Of a stretch of DNA of 64,000 bases, positions 45,590 to 58,520 are shown in pieces (the first letter of the stretch is position 1; each line of letters opens with the position of its first letter). The stretch is from Plectrocnemia conspersa (lineage: Eukaryota > Arthropoda > Insecta > Trichoptera > Polycentropodidae): assembly GCA_009617715.1 (NCBI GenBank), contig VTFK01000088.1, forward strand, positions 1 to 64,000, written 5' to 3'. Below the pieces are notes generated by a model that searched no databases, was not told where the DNA came from, and saw only the letters and a list, made by a program, of their open reading frames with translations. Position numbers and translations under genes: made by a program.

Positions 45590-48500
45590 ATGTTGAGAAA
45601 AATAGTATTCTTGTTCCTGATTTCGATTTTCGGTCAGGTGTTATCGGAAAAAGGTGAAGTAATAATAAAAATTAATCAAGGTGAACTGGCTGGAGAATGG
45701 AAGGAATCTATGTTTGGAAAAAAGTTTGCTTCTTTTCAAGGAATTCCTTATGCAAAGCCTCCAGTTGGAGACAGGCGATTTAAGGTGAGTTGAAAAATTA
45801 TTTTTATTAAAAAAAATATTTTTTAACGATATATTCACATAATTACATTATTTTATTATATGGATGTATTCATCAAGTCTACTTCATCATTAAATGAATT
45901 TTAAATATGGTATAAACATCAGTAAATAATAAATTATTTTGTCACAATCAACGCATGTATTACATAAAATCTTATTGATGTAGTCATCACATAGGTAATA
46001 AATCATAATACATTTGGTATAATGATAAAATACATTTGCTTTTCAATGATAACATAAATATTCAGAATGTAAAATTGAGGAATTCTGTTTATTTTAACGA
46101 ATATAAGCATAAATCGAAGTTATGCTTAATATAATGTACGAAAATCAGTGTTATTACATTGATAAAAATTATCCATTGCTTTAAGTTGTGCATTGTAATT
46201 TTATGATATCAAGTTAGCAAGAGCATTGTTTGCGATTAAATGCGCATAAAATTATTGAATAGTTCTACTAGGTCAATATATATACACGTAAATAAATATA
46301 TCCTTATTCTTATGCAAATGAAATAATTATAATAAGTACAACATTATCTAACGATTCTAGCGCTACTTTGCTAGTTTTTATATAAAAAATAGTTATTACA
46401 TAATATTTATCATATTATTACAGATAATTTTTGTTTTCAAGGTTAGAATAAAAACCATCGTAATTGCAGAAGGTATTACAAGTATAAATCACACATAATA
46501 TTGCAATTATAAGTACTATAAAAAACAATAAATCTTTGTAACTATTTTTATGCCAAGATTTCAGATAAAGGTAATAAAAAGTGTGTTATTAATTCCATTT
46601 AATTACAGCCATGTTATATAGTATCATTTTTTTTAGCTTATTACCAAGATTAAAAAAGCATGATTAAAATTATGTCATAATAAGAGATTATTCATTATAC
46701 TATAGTCAAAAGTATATTAGTTTAGTGATTGTAAGATAAAGCTTAATCTTTAATAACTCTATTATGTATAATAAAAAAATATGCAAATAACTTTTGCTCG
46801 TTATGAATCAATGTAAAATACAATAAAAAACATTAAATATATTAATAACTAAAAACTTATAGAATTGTCACAAATATGTATATATTTTAATTATAAATGT
46901 GTAACAAGTATTTATATTTAATCGTTATATAATTTTAATATAATAACAAGTCTTCTAATCAATAATAAATATAGAAAGAATTAATTGAATTATATTTAAC
47001 AAATATTTATAATTTAATTTAGTATGTTTAAAATAAATGCATTGTTAATGTAGGAACCTGAGCCAGCGAAATCATGGTTGGGAATTTGGCAAGCTAAAGA
47101 GCCTTCAAGTCAATGTTTACAATGGAATGATTTTGGAAATCCAGGGTATCATGTTGATGGTTAGTATTTTATAATATATATATTATATATATACAATAAT
47201 AAGAAGCCATCATAATGTATATTTTAATTCAGGCGATGAAGATTGCTTGTACCTCAACGTTTTCTCACCAAAGCCGTCTTCTGAAAGTCATCTCCCGGTA
47301 GTAGTTTACATCCATGGTGGAGCTTTCATTTTTGGCTCTGCTATATTCTATGGTCCAAAGTTTTTAATGGACGTCGACGTGGTGCTTGTTACAATCAATT
47401 ATAGATTAGGACCTTTAGGTAATACATAAATTTATAATTTATTCTTACAGTTTTTTGAATATCATATTCGTTTTAGGTTTTCTTAGCACTCAAGACGAAG
47501 TAGTGCCTGGAAATAATGGACTTAAAGATCAAGTCATGGGTTTGAAGTGGGTAAAGGATAACATTGATAAATTCGGTGGTGATCCCAATAGCTTAACTGT
47601 AATGGGAATGTCTGCGGGAGGAGCCAGCGTTAATTATCTCATGCTTTCGCCTCTAGCTAATGGATTGATACATAAGGGAATCTCGGAGAGCGGGACCATA
47701 TGCAATCCTTGGACAATGCAAGAAAAACCTTTAGAAAAAGCTGTCTTTATCGCTAATCATTTGGGATGTCCTACTACTTCAACTAAAGATATGATAGCAT
47801 GTTTGAGAAAACGGCCGGCGGCATCTATAGTTAAAACTGTTCCACTATTTATTGTAAGTTTTATTTATTATATAATTATATTTATAAGTCTAAAGAATCG
47901 AATCTAGTCACTTTCAGTGATGATTAAAAAGTATATCATAAAATAGATACTACCGAGGATTATTTAAATGAAAAACTATAGTTTTAATGATTTAACATCA
48001 TCAATAATTGTCATTATATAACCTCAAAGTCAAAAAACTACCAGTGTTATGCTTCATCGCCCAAATTTCTTAACTTAATTTGGTGGTATAAAGAAAGTTA
48101 AGGAGTAACGTCCCTTGTTAACGAATTGAAATAGAGTGTTGCCCAATCTGAGTTTGGATCGTCTACGAGAGAATGATATAAAACTCTCTCTTGAGTATAA
48201 ATATTCAACTTTATAAGTTACAGGAAAATAGTATAAATTCATTATCACTCATTTCCTCACAGTCTGACATTTTTTATGTGTATATACACATAAAAATTGT
48301 TTTTATGTATATCATATATATACAAAGGTGAGTCAAAAAGAAACCTCAAAAATAAAAAGATTAATATTTTCTATATATGGCGTTCAATATAAGTTTTCAG
48401 ACATCACTCGTCGTATATTGCTTTTCAGACATCACTCGTCGTATATTGCTCCATATTTTGTCTGCACTTTGGATATTACACTATGTTTTAAAAATATGAT

Positions 48501-50697
48501 AACTATCCTTACCAATATTACAACGGAATTCTAATATGAGTATTGGTCGAAGTAAATTCAAAACGAATTTTAGTCAATAGGAGGATATAAAAACAATTAT
48601 CACTTCTCAGAAGTAAAAAATTCACGTCAAAAGCAAAAGCGTGTTGGCGACTGCACGATTTTATTGCTTTTGACGTGGAATTTTGACTTCTGAGAAGGGA
48701 TAATTGTTCTTTGCGTTCTTCTATTGGTGAAAATTCGGTTTATATATGCTTCATTCCATTCTCACTTATTGTAAGTCGTAACATTGTTATAGTCTTCATA
48801 TGAACGCTAGATAACCGAGCGTCTCCACTGTGACAGCACGACTTTATTGCTTTTGACGTGCATTTTAAACTGGGACCCCCTTAAATTTGGCCAAAAAATA
48901 GGAAATTTGGCCAAAAAAAATGTATGAATCTTAATGAAATGTAAATATTAAGAAATCGACCACTGATTGGCCAACTTTTTCCCTCTCCCCCTCCCCTGTA
49001 AAAATTTGAAATAACGCCCCTATTGAGAAGAATCTGCAAATAAACATTATAATCCACTCGTACACTTGCTGGAATGACAGACATGCATCACCATACGTCG
49101 ATAAATTTCAATGGGTTTCACCCCTTCACAGCTCAAAATATAAATGACAGAGCACCACTTTAACGCATATTGTAAGTGCGGCGAACATTTTAAGCTACTG
49201 CTGTACCTTCGTGTTGAATGCCTGATTTGTGCTGCCACCTGTTGGCTATTCTTCAAACTACATTTAACACTGCTGCCAATTTATTGAATAATAGAGTGGT
49301 GTTTCGACTTCTTCGTTTGCCTTACCCTCTTACATTTATTATTTAATTTTATTGTATTAATTTATTTAGGTAATATAGCTAATTTTAACACTAAACATAC
49401 ATATAATACACAATATAAACATAAATAGAAAATAAAATAAGACCTAATATTATAATTTATTTCTTAATGCATAAAGGTGTTTTTTTATTTGGAATATTAT
49501 TGAAAGTTTTTGTGTTTATATGTAAGTACTTATTGTTTATGTATATAATTATTTTAATCTATTTATATAGCCGTTTCTACATGCACCATTTTCACCGTTC
49601 GCTCCGGTAGTAGAACCGTCAACAACTGAAAATGCTTTTATAAAGAAACATCCCTATAAAATGATGGAAGATGGAGAAATTAAAGACATACCATGGATTT
49701 CATCAATAACAGCTCAGGAAGGCCTATATCCAGTTTCATGTAAAATATATCAGATAGTATGTTGTATATTAATTTATATGCGGTAACGATATATTCTTAC
49801 TATTACTTTTTAGTATACATTAAGCAACAAGAATTATTAGATGAAATCGAAAGCAAATGGGAAGAGCTCGTGCCTCATATGTTTGATTTCAATCATACAA
49901 TTCCTGCTGAATCGCATGCATGGGTCGCTGAAGAAATCAAGAAAAGCTATATGAAAAACAAAAAACTTTCGATCCATACCATATCTCAATTCATAGATGT
50001 AAATATATTTTTATGTTTGATAAATAATACTTTAAGATTTAGCTTTATAATAGTATTCAATTGTGTGTATTATACAAAATAGGCTTTCAGTGACCGTCAT
50101 TTTATCAACGGCATCGAACAATGTTCTAAAGTGTTTGCGTCGACAAAGAAAAGTCCAGTATATGTTTATAAATTTAAGTATTCAGGCGAACATAGTTTAG
50201 GTACATTCTTAAGCAACACTGTTGAAAAATATGGTTAGTGTATTTTCATTATTTAATCTATCATTTAAGCATTTTATAAGATTAAGATAATATTACATTT
50301 TTAGGTGTGAGTCACGGAGATGACACTACATATATTTTAGACTTGTTTTTCATAAAGCCGTGGACAAAGGTACAAGATGTAAAAATGGTGAAATTCCTTA
50401 CTAACATGGTATCGTCATTTGCGAAAAAGGGGTTAGTGCTAATTAAATCAAATACAACGGTAATCTACCAGAGCAGACTTATAATTGATTTTGTTTTTAT
50501 GTAGCGTTCCGGATGTCGGAGTAGAATGGACACCGTTGAGTGGAGACGGCGATATGATAAATTATCTAGAAATAGACGGTCCTTACGATGTCAAAATGAA
50601 TAATGTCAAGACTTTGAAATATAATAGTGTTTGGGATAAATTCGAATTCGACGAAAATGAAAGAGCAAATAAAAAACCGGCTAAAACAGAACTGTGA
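45590..50697 (+). CDS. Secreted carboxylesterase (COesterase family)
   Basis: Serine esterase of the alpha/beta-hydrolase fold. Nine exons: 45590-45784, 47054-47159, 47233-47418, 47477-47853, 49571-49739, 49814-49998, 50083-50233, 50305-50431 and 50505-50697 (stop TGA). All phases agree, for 562 residues, normal for the family. Signal peptide MLRKIVFLFLISIFGQVLS. Motifs: FQGIPYAKPPVGDRRF; EDCLYLNVFSP; oxyanion-hole VVVYIHGGAF; nucleophile elbow GMSAGGAS; acid SITAQEGLYP; His in GVSHGDDTTYIL. The triad Ser/Glu/His is therefore complete and the enzyme is probably active. Met before the Ser (often Glu, His or Gln) is unusual but tolerated. The juvenile hormone esterase signature GQSAG is absent, so a detoxification or digestive role is more likely than JHE. 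AATAAA is at 50838. Intron 1 (1.27 kb) is plain; intron 4 (1.7 kb) holds repeats. Confidence 0.93.
48320..48880. repeat. Third copy of the 25.8/28.3-kb inverted repeat family (esterase intron 4)
   Basis: Blocks shared with 25824-26260: cgtatattgctccatatttt, gtctgcactttggatatta, caattatcacttctcagaag, ttcacgtcaaaagc. It then turns back on itself (ttttattgcttttgacgtg, ttctgagaagggataattgt) and ends near 48870. Inside, 48394-48421 is duplicated exactly in tandem at 48422-48449 (28-base unit ttttcagacatcactcgtcg...). Confidence 0.65.
49040..49260 (-). mobile_element. Mariner (SETMAR-type) transposase N-terminal scrap
   Basis: The minus strand gives LSCEGVKPIEIYRRM and, in another frame, YGDACLSFQQVYEW. 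Together these are the helix-turn-helix start of mariner transposases. About 200 bases, no catalytic part. Confidence 0.6.
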
Positions 50698-50849
50698 TTA
50701 TTTTTAGCTGATGCAATTTTTATACAAATTCTGACACACAAAAACAATGCAATACTAACATTGCACAACACTTTATTAAATATAAAAGTTATAATTACCA
50801 ATCAAATATGTATCTTAGGTACAAATGTTACAAGCAAAATAAAACAGTG

Positions 50850-53540
50850 GTAAGGTTTTAAATATAATTTAATATTGGTATTTCATACATATCGTTGAAG
50901 TAAAAAACATAATATGGTAATTATTTATCACTGCTATTTTATAAATATATATATTTACTAAGTACCACAAATATTGTCAAGAAGATTTACTATTCATACA
51001 TTAAGCTCATGGACATGAGCTAAATTACATCTCATTAAAACTTTCTCAACAATATAAGAGAAACTGTAGTCAGCATTATTCATTACATCTCTATATAAAC
51101 ATCAATCAGTTTTAATTTTATCCTAACAAGTTTTGATTTTATTCTAATGTTTTTTTTTTAATTTTAAGGTCAAAAAATAAAATGAGAGATCTTTGAAAAA
51201 TTAATTATTAAATATGATCAAGAATCTCTACGATAAATTTAAATAATTCTATGCATATATTGAAAAAGAATACTAAATAATCAATGATCAACCTTAATGA
51301 TTATTGAAAATTAATATTAAAATTGACCATTGGATATATTTATTAAAAGGAAAGATCTAACCTATAATATTTAATCATTGTTTGTATAAAATTAAATATT
51401 TATTTTATATTTGTGAATTAAAAAATATTTATTTATACAATAAATTTTGAGTTTTCTTTAAAAAAATGTTAACTCAATTCTGGAGTCATAAGTTTCAGTT
51501 GTCGGGACGAGCTCTGAAGCGTAAGAGTGAATTTTGTTAAAAGTATATTAAATCTGATTGCAGAGCAAGTCTATTCGTCACTCTGATGTTGTACAAGCGC
51601 ATATGTCGATCGCTTATTTGAGCTGATTAGGATCACTCGAAAAAAACAAGGCCTAAACAAGAAACAATCGCTGTCAATACAGAATGTACTGTCTACAAGT
51701 GTTATATGCAAGAACTCCTAAAAGTTAAGTAAGAAACAATAACAGCGAAGAACCTTCTCTAACTACAAAAGAGTATATAAACGCGAACACAGCGTACTAG
51801 TAATATTTTCATCAGATGCTAGTTTCTAGGATTTAAAACTTCTCAAATTTATGACTCGCCGAAAATTAAATTACCAACTTCTGAGAAGTGTGAATTAATT
51901 CCAATATAAATTTGATAGTTTCCACTATAAATGTAATTCTTTGCTCTATAAATTAATCTTATTTATAAATTTAATACTATATACTATATATTCAACGATC
52001 TAGCAAATCGTTATTCCATGTCTCATTGTACATAAATCCCCACTGTGTAACATTGCTGTGCTATATAATCCTCCTTTTAAGTAGGTTTGTGGGGTGTTCA
52101 CTGTTTTGACACTTGCTCGCTACCGTTCGTTCGCACCTAACTTGTTAAAATTTTAAAACGTATTTATGTAGCAAAACATTGCTGGTGGCTGTTAGAGCAA
52201 AACCACCATTACGAGGGTAATAATGACGTGATAAATGAGCGTGCCTTGTCATTTATATATTTATATTTACATATACATTGTCTATGCATTCCTTTATATC
52301 CAAAAGTATTGTTTTTTCTCTAGATATTACAAGGGTTTAAGCGTGGTCGATTCAGCTTGAGTCTATCCTCTATTTGAATTACGCAATTGTTAAGTCATAT
52401 TTCATTATCCTGTTAGGCATTTTGATGGAGACGACCTCCCACAGAAACTGTTAAATTTATAGTGCAATTATATGTGACGACCCTTGCCTTTCGAGTTTAA
52501 CGTAATATCTTAATATATGTATATATTCCTGCTTTTTTAAAATGCATCATTTATCTTTTATAAAGAGGGGCAACCACTCGAAAAAAGGTTGGTAGTCTAC
52601 GGTGTAATTGAAGTAGTAGAAAGTTGAAACGAGAAAACGGGTAAATGGAGCAACTCTTGGTCAAAAATGAATACAAGCGAAGTGAAAAACCATTTGAAGT
52701 TTGTATTAGACCTATTATGAACACTGACATTACGTGAAATTGGTAAAAAAGAAAATAAATCGCAAAAAAGATAATAATTGCAAATGATGTAAGCGTAAAT
52801 GAGTCATTGCAATCCTACTAGTTTTAATGCTACTACTTATTTTTGACTATGAACATATTTTTAATGAAAATAAACATTTAATGAGGGATTACTGTTTGGA
52901 TTTAAAAACTAATCTATTAGATAGCACAAGAATAAAAAAATGTCATAGATTAGATTTGTTTTTTTATATTACGTAATATATTTTTTTATAAAAACTGTAT
53001 TATCAATACATGTAAGTTTAAAAACAAAATTTCAACTTGAACGAGATGATAAAATAAAAGCAAAAATAATGTAAATATTTTGTGTTTAATTAATTAAGAA
53101 TAAATACATTTTGATATCGTAACACACTTTTTAACAGCCATTAACATTTATTATTTTTAAACAAATGCCTTTAAATTGATAAAGCACAATACATAACAGA
53201 TTTTATATTTACATAATAGCAAAAAAATAATAACACAACCAAATTGTATTAGCGAGTTAAAAAGCAGTCAGCAGCAGTATGTAAACAAGGGAGACTGAGC
53301 TTCTAAAAGCATTACAGATTAAAGGAAAGAAATATACAACAATAAAAATGAACACATAGCTGCGGTGTAATTTGTGCAAATAAATATATTACACATATTA
53401 GCAAATAAACGAGCGAGTATATGACTCAACAGATTGGTACCCCGATATTAAGTATACAAGATTATCGACCTTCGGTCTATGAATAAAAATACTTCATTAT
53501 AAAATATCATCCTTGTGTATATAATTTCATTATTATTAAG
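50850..53540. other. Intergenic, no gene seen
   Basis: AT-rich, and its right end is likely the 3' untranslated region of the BAP31-like gene. At 51780-51830 gagtatataaacgcgaacac followed by agcg and tcatcagatgc looks like a TATA/initiator pair, with gttgtcggga upstream at 51496, as in an LTR. No matching LTR pair was found. Confidence 0.4.
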
Positions 53541-53545
53541 TCTTA

Positions 53546-54241
53546 TTACTCGTCCTTTTTGGAATCTCCGCTGATGGTGATCTTCTTCTGCAGTTTACTG
53601 AATTCTTCAGTCATTCTGTCGTATTCTTTGCCCAAGTTGTCCGCTTGACTCTTGAGCGCCTCTTTGTCTTTCTTCTCCTTGGTCAGCTCGTCTTCCAAAA
53701 GAGACACTTTAGACTTGAGGGCTGCGATCTTACTGTCCTGCTCTTCGGTCTGCTCCTTGTCGGTCTTCGAAGTGTCGTCCTTCTGCGCCATCAGCGATCT
53801 GGCGGCGTTGGTCGCACTTTGGGCTTGACGTAAGTTCGCTTCGGACTGCGCCAGCAGAGTGGCTTGGGCGGAAATCAGGATGACCAATCTCCTGATGACG
53901 AGGGATAAGAAAAGGGCGAAACCTGATATATAGAAGTTTCTTTGCGCTCTGAACAGCCTCATGTTGCCTTGCATCTCAGCGTCCAAGTGCTGGTGCGTGT
54001 GATCCGTCAGTTCGACGCTAGAGTACTTCCTCATCTCGCGGATGGCGTCGAGCAGGAAGAGCACGAGGATGGCGAGCAGGATGAAGAAGTACATGGAGGC
54101 CTGCGCCCCTATGAAGTGAAAGAGGCGAGAGTTGAAGAGGCGCTGCCATCTTCGAGGACTGGCGATCGGCAGCACGAGGAGGAGCACTATGGCCACCTCG
54201 AAGTAGAGGAACGTAGCTATCAGGGTCCACTGCAAGCTCAT
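53546..54241 (-). CDS. B-cell receptor-associated protein 29/31-like (ER membrane cargo receptor)
   Basis: ER membrane protein that handles export and quality control of membrane cargo. A single uninterrupted exon of 231 residues with start MSLQWTLIATFLYFEVA at 54241, as in BAP29/31 of other animals. An upstream in-frame ATG (54319) would add 26 residues not typical of the family. Three membrane segments: about residues 5-25, 43-63 and 102-122, followed by a coiled coil (LKSKVSLLEDELTKEKKDKE) and a C-terminal KKDE, the dilysine ER retrieval signal (human BAP31 ends KKEE). GC content is clearly higher than in its surroundings. No intron is seen, whereas vertebrate genes have several. The dynamitin gene is divergent, about 0.96 kb away. 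Confidence 0.93.
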   Translation of the reverse strand: MSLQWTLIATFLYFEVAIVLLLVLPIASPRRWQRLFNSRLFHFIGAQASMYFFILLAILVLFLLDAIREMRKYSSVELTDHTHQHLDAEMQGNMRLFRAQRNFYISGFALFLSLVIRRLVILISAQATLLAQSEANLRQAQSATNAARSLMAQKDDTSKTDKEQTEEQDSKIAALKSKVSLLEDELTKEKKDKEALKSQADNLGKEYDRMTEEFSKLQKKITISGDSKKDE

Positions 54242-54594
54242 GATGACGACGGTTCGGCGTCTAGGTCGCGAATAAACAAACCTGACGTGGTTCTGACTCT
54301 CGAACGAACGATGACTCACTGAGTGAACAAACGCCGGCTCAATATATTGCGCAATATGTTTTCACAGCTGGCAACAATTTAAAAGTCAATTAAAATTATT
54401 CACTTCCTCCTCGAAATTATTTTTATTGCTACTTGTTCATATTACCGGCGCCACGTCAGAAAACATATGTTCTGCTTTTTATGCTTTTGGCCCTAACGTT
54501 TTAATACATAAATGCGTTTTAAATTTTAAAACTTCGTTTTTTATCACTGTGTGCTTGAGTATTTCCCAAACACTTAAACGTTTATCATCGTCGT

Positions 54595-54945
54595 CAGGGC
54601 CGACCCGAAGGGCAGACAATATAGGCGATCGCCTGGGGTGCTAGATCTTGTGGGGCGCCGTGATACCAAATAAATTTAAATTATCAAACAATATTATAAA
54701 AGAATATAATCTGATACGCTGACCTAAGCGATTCGCTGTAAAGCACTAAAACATGCAAATATTATTTCCATTTGATGCGAATTCAGGAAGATATACATAG
54801 ATTAAGTTCGTTATTAAACAACTCAATTTTATATATACCAGTCATTGATATAGGTATTAGATTACTTTAAATTGAATTATATTTCTAAGCTCATGTAACG
54901 AATTATTAAAATATTAATGGGGAGAGAGGTGAGAAAAATTTAGTT
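54595..54945. mobile_element. Truncated reverse copy of the inner hAT-type MITE of 17 kb
   Basis: Starts cagggccgacccgaagggca (54595) and then matches, in reverse, 17575-17200: aggcgatcgcctggggtgct, agatcttgtggggcgccgtg, gataccaaataaattt, caaacaatatt, aacgaattattaaaatatta. The distal end with the second inverted repeat is missing. It lies between the divergent BAP31-like and dynamitin genes. Confidence 0.8.
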
Positions 54946-55199
54946 TTTAATGAAAAATAAAAATTCAAGTTTAAGAATTTTGATTAGGCAGCTCAGATCA
55001 ATAAAAATATTCTGTTTCCCAAATTTAGAAAACTATAATGAATCATTTTTGTATATTTATTGGTAATTTTAACGTTTTACACACAAATAAATAACATAAT
55101 GTATCATTTTAAATATTTCCAAATTTTAGAAAGCTCTTTTAACAACTGTTTATCGACTAGCAACACTCAAACCGTGACAGCTGTCAACGAGTGGTAATA

Positions 55200-56870
55200 A
55201 TGGCCGATCCCAAGTATGAGAATCTTCCTGGCATTGTAAGTTAGTTTTATTAACATAAAACTCAAATAAAATACGCTATTAGTTTATTAGTTTCATACTA
55301 CATATTTTGAACGATTTTTAATACACTTGCGCATTTTTCTGAAATACCCCACTTTACTTTCACAGGCCTATGATCAACCAGACGTCTACGAATCTGGCGA
55401 CTTACCCGAATCGGACCAAATTGAAGAAAATCCAGACGAGGGTAACGAGTGTATTGAGTTCCTGAACGTGTCCGTAAGCAGCTCGTTCAACAAGTTCAAA
55501 GACAAGAAAGTGTCGGGGAGTGTAGACTTTTCAGACCGAATTGGTCGAAAAATACGCAACGGATATAAGTAATGATTTATAATACATGCGTATATTTAAT
55601 CGTATTATTCGTTTCGTGAGTTAAATCGATCTTTCTAGATGTGGCGAATGGGAGTTGGCCGCCGAAGGAGAAATTGAATCTCCTCTACAACGCTTGCAAC
55701 GTTTGAAATGTGAAACTACTGAGCTTTTAGAGCAGTTGGTAACTCTGCAGGAAAAGGGGCCGGAAGATGACAAGGTACAATTTTATTTTTCTTGTGGTTT
55801 ACATTATTTCACAGTAGCTTCAATTTTTTATTATAATGTGATATAATTAGGCTGGATTTAAAGATTTGGCTTCTCAAGTCGAATCAACTAAACAAATCTT
55901 GGACGATCTGAATTTTGAAGAAGGAAGTGAAACAGATCCAGAATCAGTGAAACTGAGGTAATTTATACTTATGTACATTTAAATTATTTAATATGTTAAA
56001 TATTTGTATATATTTTTCATTCGTAGAAAACTATTAGAGCAAGCCAGTGAGAACTCCAAAAATGTCATCGAAAACGGACAAATTGCTACTACTGTTATTA
56101 AATTAAGACCTGATTCTAATAATTTGATTCAAACTACAAGATTAGCTCAATTAGAGCATAGGTATAATATTTATTTAAAAATACATATAATATTCAGAAT
56201 AAATCAACGCATTGATCGGTGTTTTAGATTGCATAGGTTAGAATCCGCCGTCGGCAACATTCCTGAAAAGATTGATCGTGTTTCTGGACCTTTAAGTGTT
56301 ATAAATAACAAAGGATTGATCAATGCCGTTAATGGTCTCGCATCTAAAGTTGCTATTTTACAACCGACACATCTTGATGCCGCCGAGCAAAGATTAGCTC
56401 GTTTGCTTCCGGCCATGGAGGCTTTGAAAACTGCTTCTTCGACGGATCCAGAACGAGATCAAAAAGTTGCTAATTATTTCAATTGATGTATATATTATTT
56501 TTTTTTAATATTGTATTATAATTTCAGATCAACGAGCTGTATGACTTGGTGAAAAAGACAGAAGGCATTTCGCACGCTCAAATCTTGGAAAGGATGCAAA
56601 CTTTGGAAATTATTCATAAACAAGGTTACTCACAAATTCAAATAGTGCTCATCAATTATTGAATATATCTTTAAAATATGTTTAATTTTAGCGAGCGACT
56701 TTGGAAAATCCATGGCTGAGTTGCAGAGTCTTCAAAGCACTATCACGACAGGTGTACAAAACAATAAAGTGATGTTGCAGGGGCTTCAAGAAGTTTTTGC
56801 TAACAATTACGAGAAGATTCAAAATGAAATTAAAAAGCTTAACGATAGAATCTCAAATATGTCTAAATAA
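55200..56870 (+). CDS. DCTN2: Dynactin subunit 2 (dynamitin, p50)
   Basis: Shoulder subunit of dynactin, which links cytoplasmic dynein to cargo. Eight exons: 55200-55235, 55366-55568, 55639-55774, 55851-55957, 56027-56161, 56228-56465, 56528-56624 and 56692-56870 (stop TAA). All phases agree, for 376 residues, close to the usual length (about 380-405). It starts MADPKYENLPGI, the conserved N-terminus that docks on the Arp filament, and continues AYDQPDVYESGDLPESDQ. The rest is mainly coiled coil: SPLQRLQRLKCETTELLEQL, LEQASENSKNVIENG, LHRLESAVGNIPEKIDRVSG and the C-terminal EVFANNYEKIQNEIKKLNDR. Nothing is missing. AATAAA is at 57008. It shares its upstream region with the divergent BAP31-like gene. 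Confidence 0.95.
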
Positions 56871-57604
56871 GATTATCCAAGAAAATGCTTAATGATATTA
56901 AACCCAGCTATTTATTTTTAGGTAGTGTTCGCTTACAAACAATATCAAAATGCTATCTAAAGTTTTTTTGTAATACATTTTATATAATACCACTAATATT
57001 ATACTGAAATAAAAGTTTTTTAAACTAATTTTTTTTTATTCATTTAAAAAATCTTATTGCATGACCTAATTATAAATCAAAGTTTTCATTCTAAGAAATA
57101 AACAGTTCTTACAAAATATTGCTACGCATAACCTATGGAGTTTCTACTTCCCCTAATGATATGTGTTGAGATAATAATCGCTGGCAGACATCTAATCCGC
57201 CGTACGGAGGAAAATGCTACATATGGCATTAATTATAAAGAAAAGAATAACAGCTTCTTGTTTGACAACTTACTTACATTAGACTGAAAATTGAGTTTTT
57301 ATCTACCTTCACCATTAAAAATAATCCGTCTGAGAATGAGCTCGAAACGCCAGTACTGGTAAATAGAGACAGGTCATATATATTCAGTCACGATTAATTT
57401 TTTCAAATGCCTTGAAACCATTTGCCACTAAATATAATCGTTATTCGATGCAACGAAAGAACGTCTTCCGGTCGGTGCTATAATAATTTCATACATGTAA
57501 ACTCAATCAATAAAACATCTTTTCCAGCTGCTAGCCTCCGTCTTATTGTCAACCAGTCATGACACAAACGTCAAATCCTTATTTCCATAAGGAATTTTAA
57601 TACG

Positions 57605-57745
57605 GTTGTGGTCAGAATTTATATTAAAAGGTCAGAGTATAAGCGACCAGAATAAATATTAGATGGTCAGAATTTATATTAAATGGTAAGAATTATTTTG
57701 ACAGATGGTTAGAATCATTTTTTTAGTTGGCAATAATGTTATCGT
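57605..57745. repeat. Second array of the 'ggtcagaat' repeat
   Basis: tggtcagaatttatattaaa, aggtcagagtataa, cgaccagaataaatatta, tggtcagaatttatattaaa, tggtaagaatt, tggttagaatc follow each other with a period of about 22-25 bases. The array then runs into ttggcaataatgttat. Compare 1230-1475. Confidence 0.6.
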
Positions 57746-58233
57746 ATAGTGTTCATTCGCATGTCGGCAGCTCATTATCATTATCAATGTGTTTTAGGGA
57801 CAACTTGTTTGGTTAGGCTCACAACATTGGCATTTGTCAACACAGCAAGCCAAGCGTGTTTTCCGCCACCATCGTAGCTTTGAAAACCTTTGCGTCCTAC
57901 ATATAAATTTAATATTTAAACATATTGTAACATATTCCAATTTGTATTAGATTTTATTATTTGATTGAAAAGAGAAGAAATTAATTTGTAGACATGTTTG
58001 GCCAGCTAAGAGTAGTTATTAATTTAAAGGCTATAACATCACATAAGAAAAAAAATCAAACCATTCTTTGATACTTCAAAATAAAATAATACAAAAAACA
58101 ATAAAAAAATCATAAATGATTTTACAAGTTTTTCGTGAAATTTTTCCCCTCCTTCCTCTTTGCTGCATATACTTATAGCCAGGCCCGTCTAAAGTAGGGG
58201 TGTACAGGATAGAAAATAATGTACAGGATAGAA

Positions 58234-58342
<109 letters not shown>

Positions 58343-58344
58343 TA

Positions 58345-58520
58345 AAACCCCCACAAACTGAACAATTTTAAGGCGTTGTGCGGTGGTTAAGCGATCCATT
58401 TTATAAATATGTTGTTGCAAACTAACATTTGATACTTTGTACACGCATGATTATTGACAGATGTCTGATTTACAGTGCTACCAATATAGGAAACCCAAAT
58501 TGGACCATTCTGTATGTTTC
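58345..58520 (-). mobile_element. 5' end of a mariner-like element, cut off by the microsatellite
   Basis: The minus strand starts near 58515 with ggtccaatttgggtttccta, matching the element end near 43612. It then has [17 protein letters not shown] (58399-58349), a typical mariner transposase N-terminus. The rest of the transposase is absent. Confidence 0.65.

Noticed and set aside
51496..51900. Solo LTR with a TATA box
   Set aside because: Only a TATA-like box and a TGT-like start; no second LTR, no defined ACA end and no target duplication could be fixed.
54018..54230. 70-codon minus-strand frame
   Set aside because: Out-of-frame shadow within the BAP31-like gene.
53942..54322. 126-codon open frame on the plus strand
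   Set aside because: Antisense shadow of the BAP31-like gene, produced by its high GC content; no family features.
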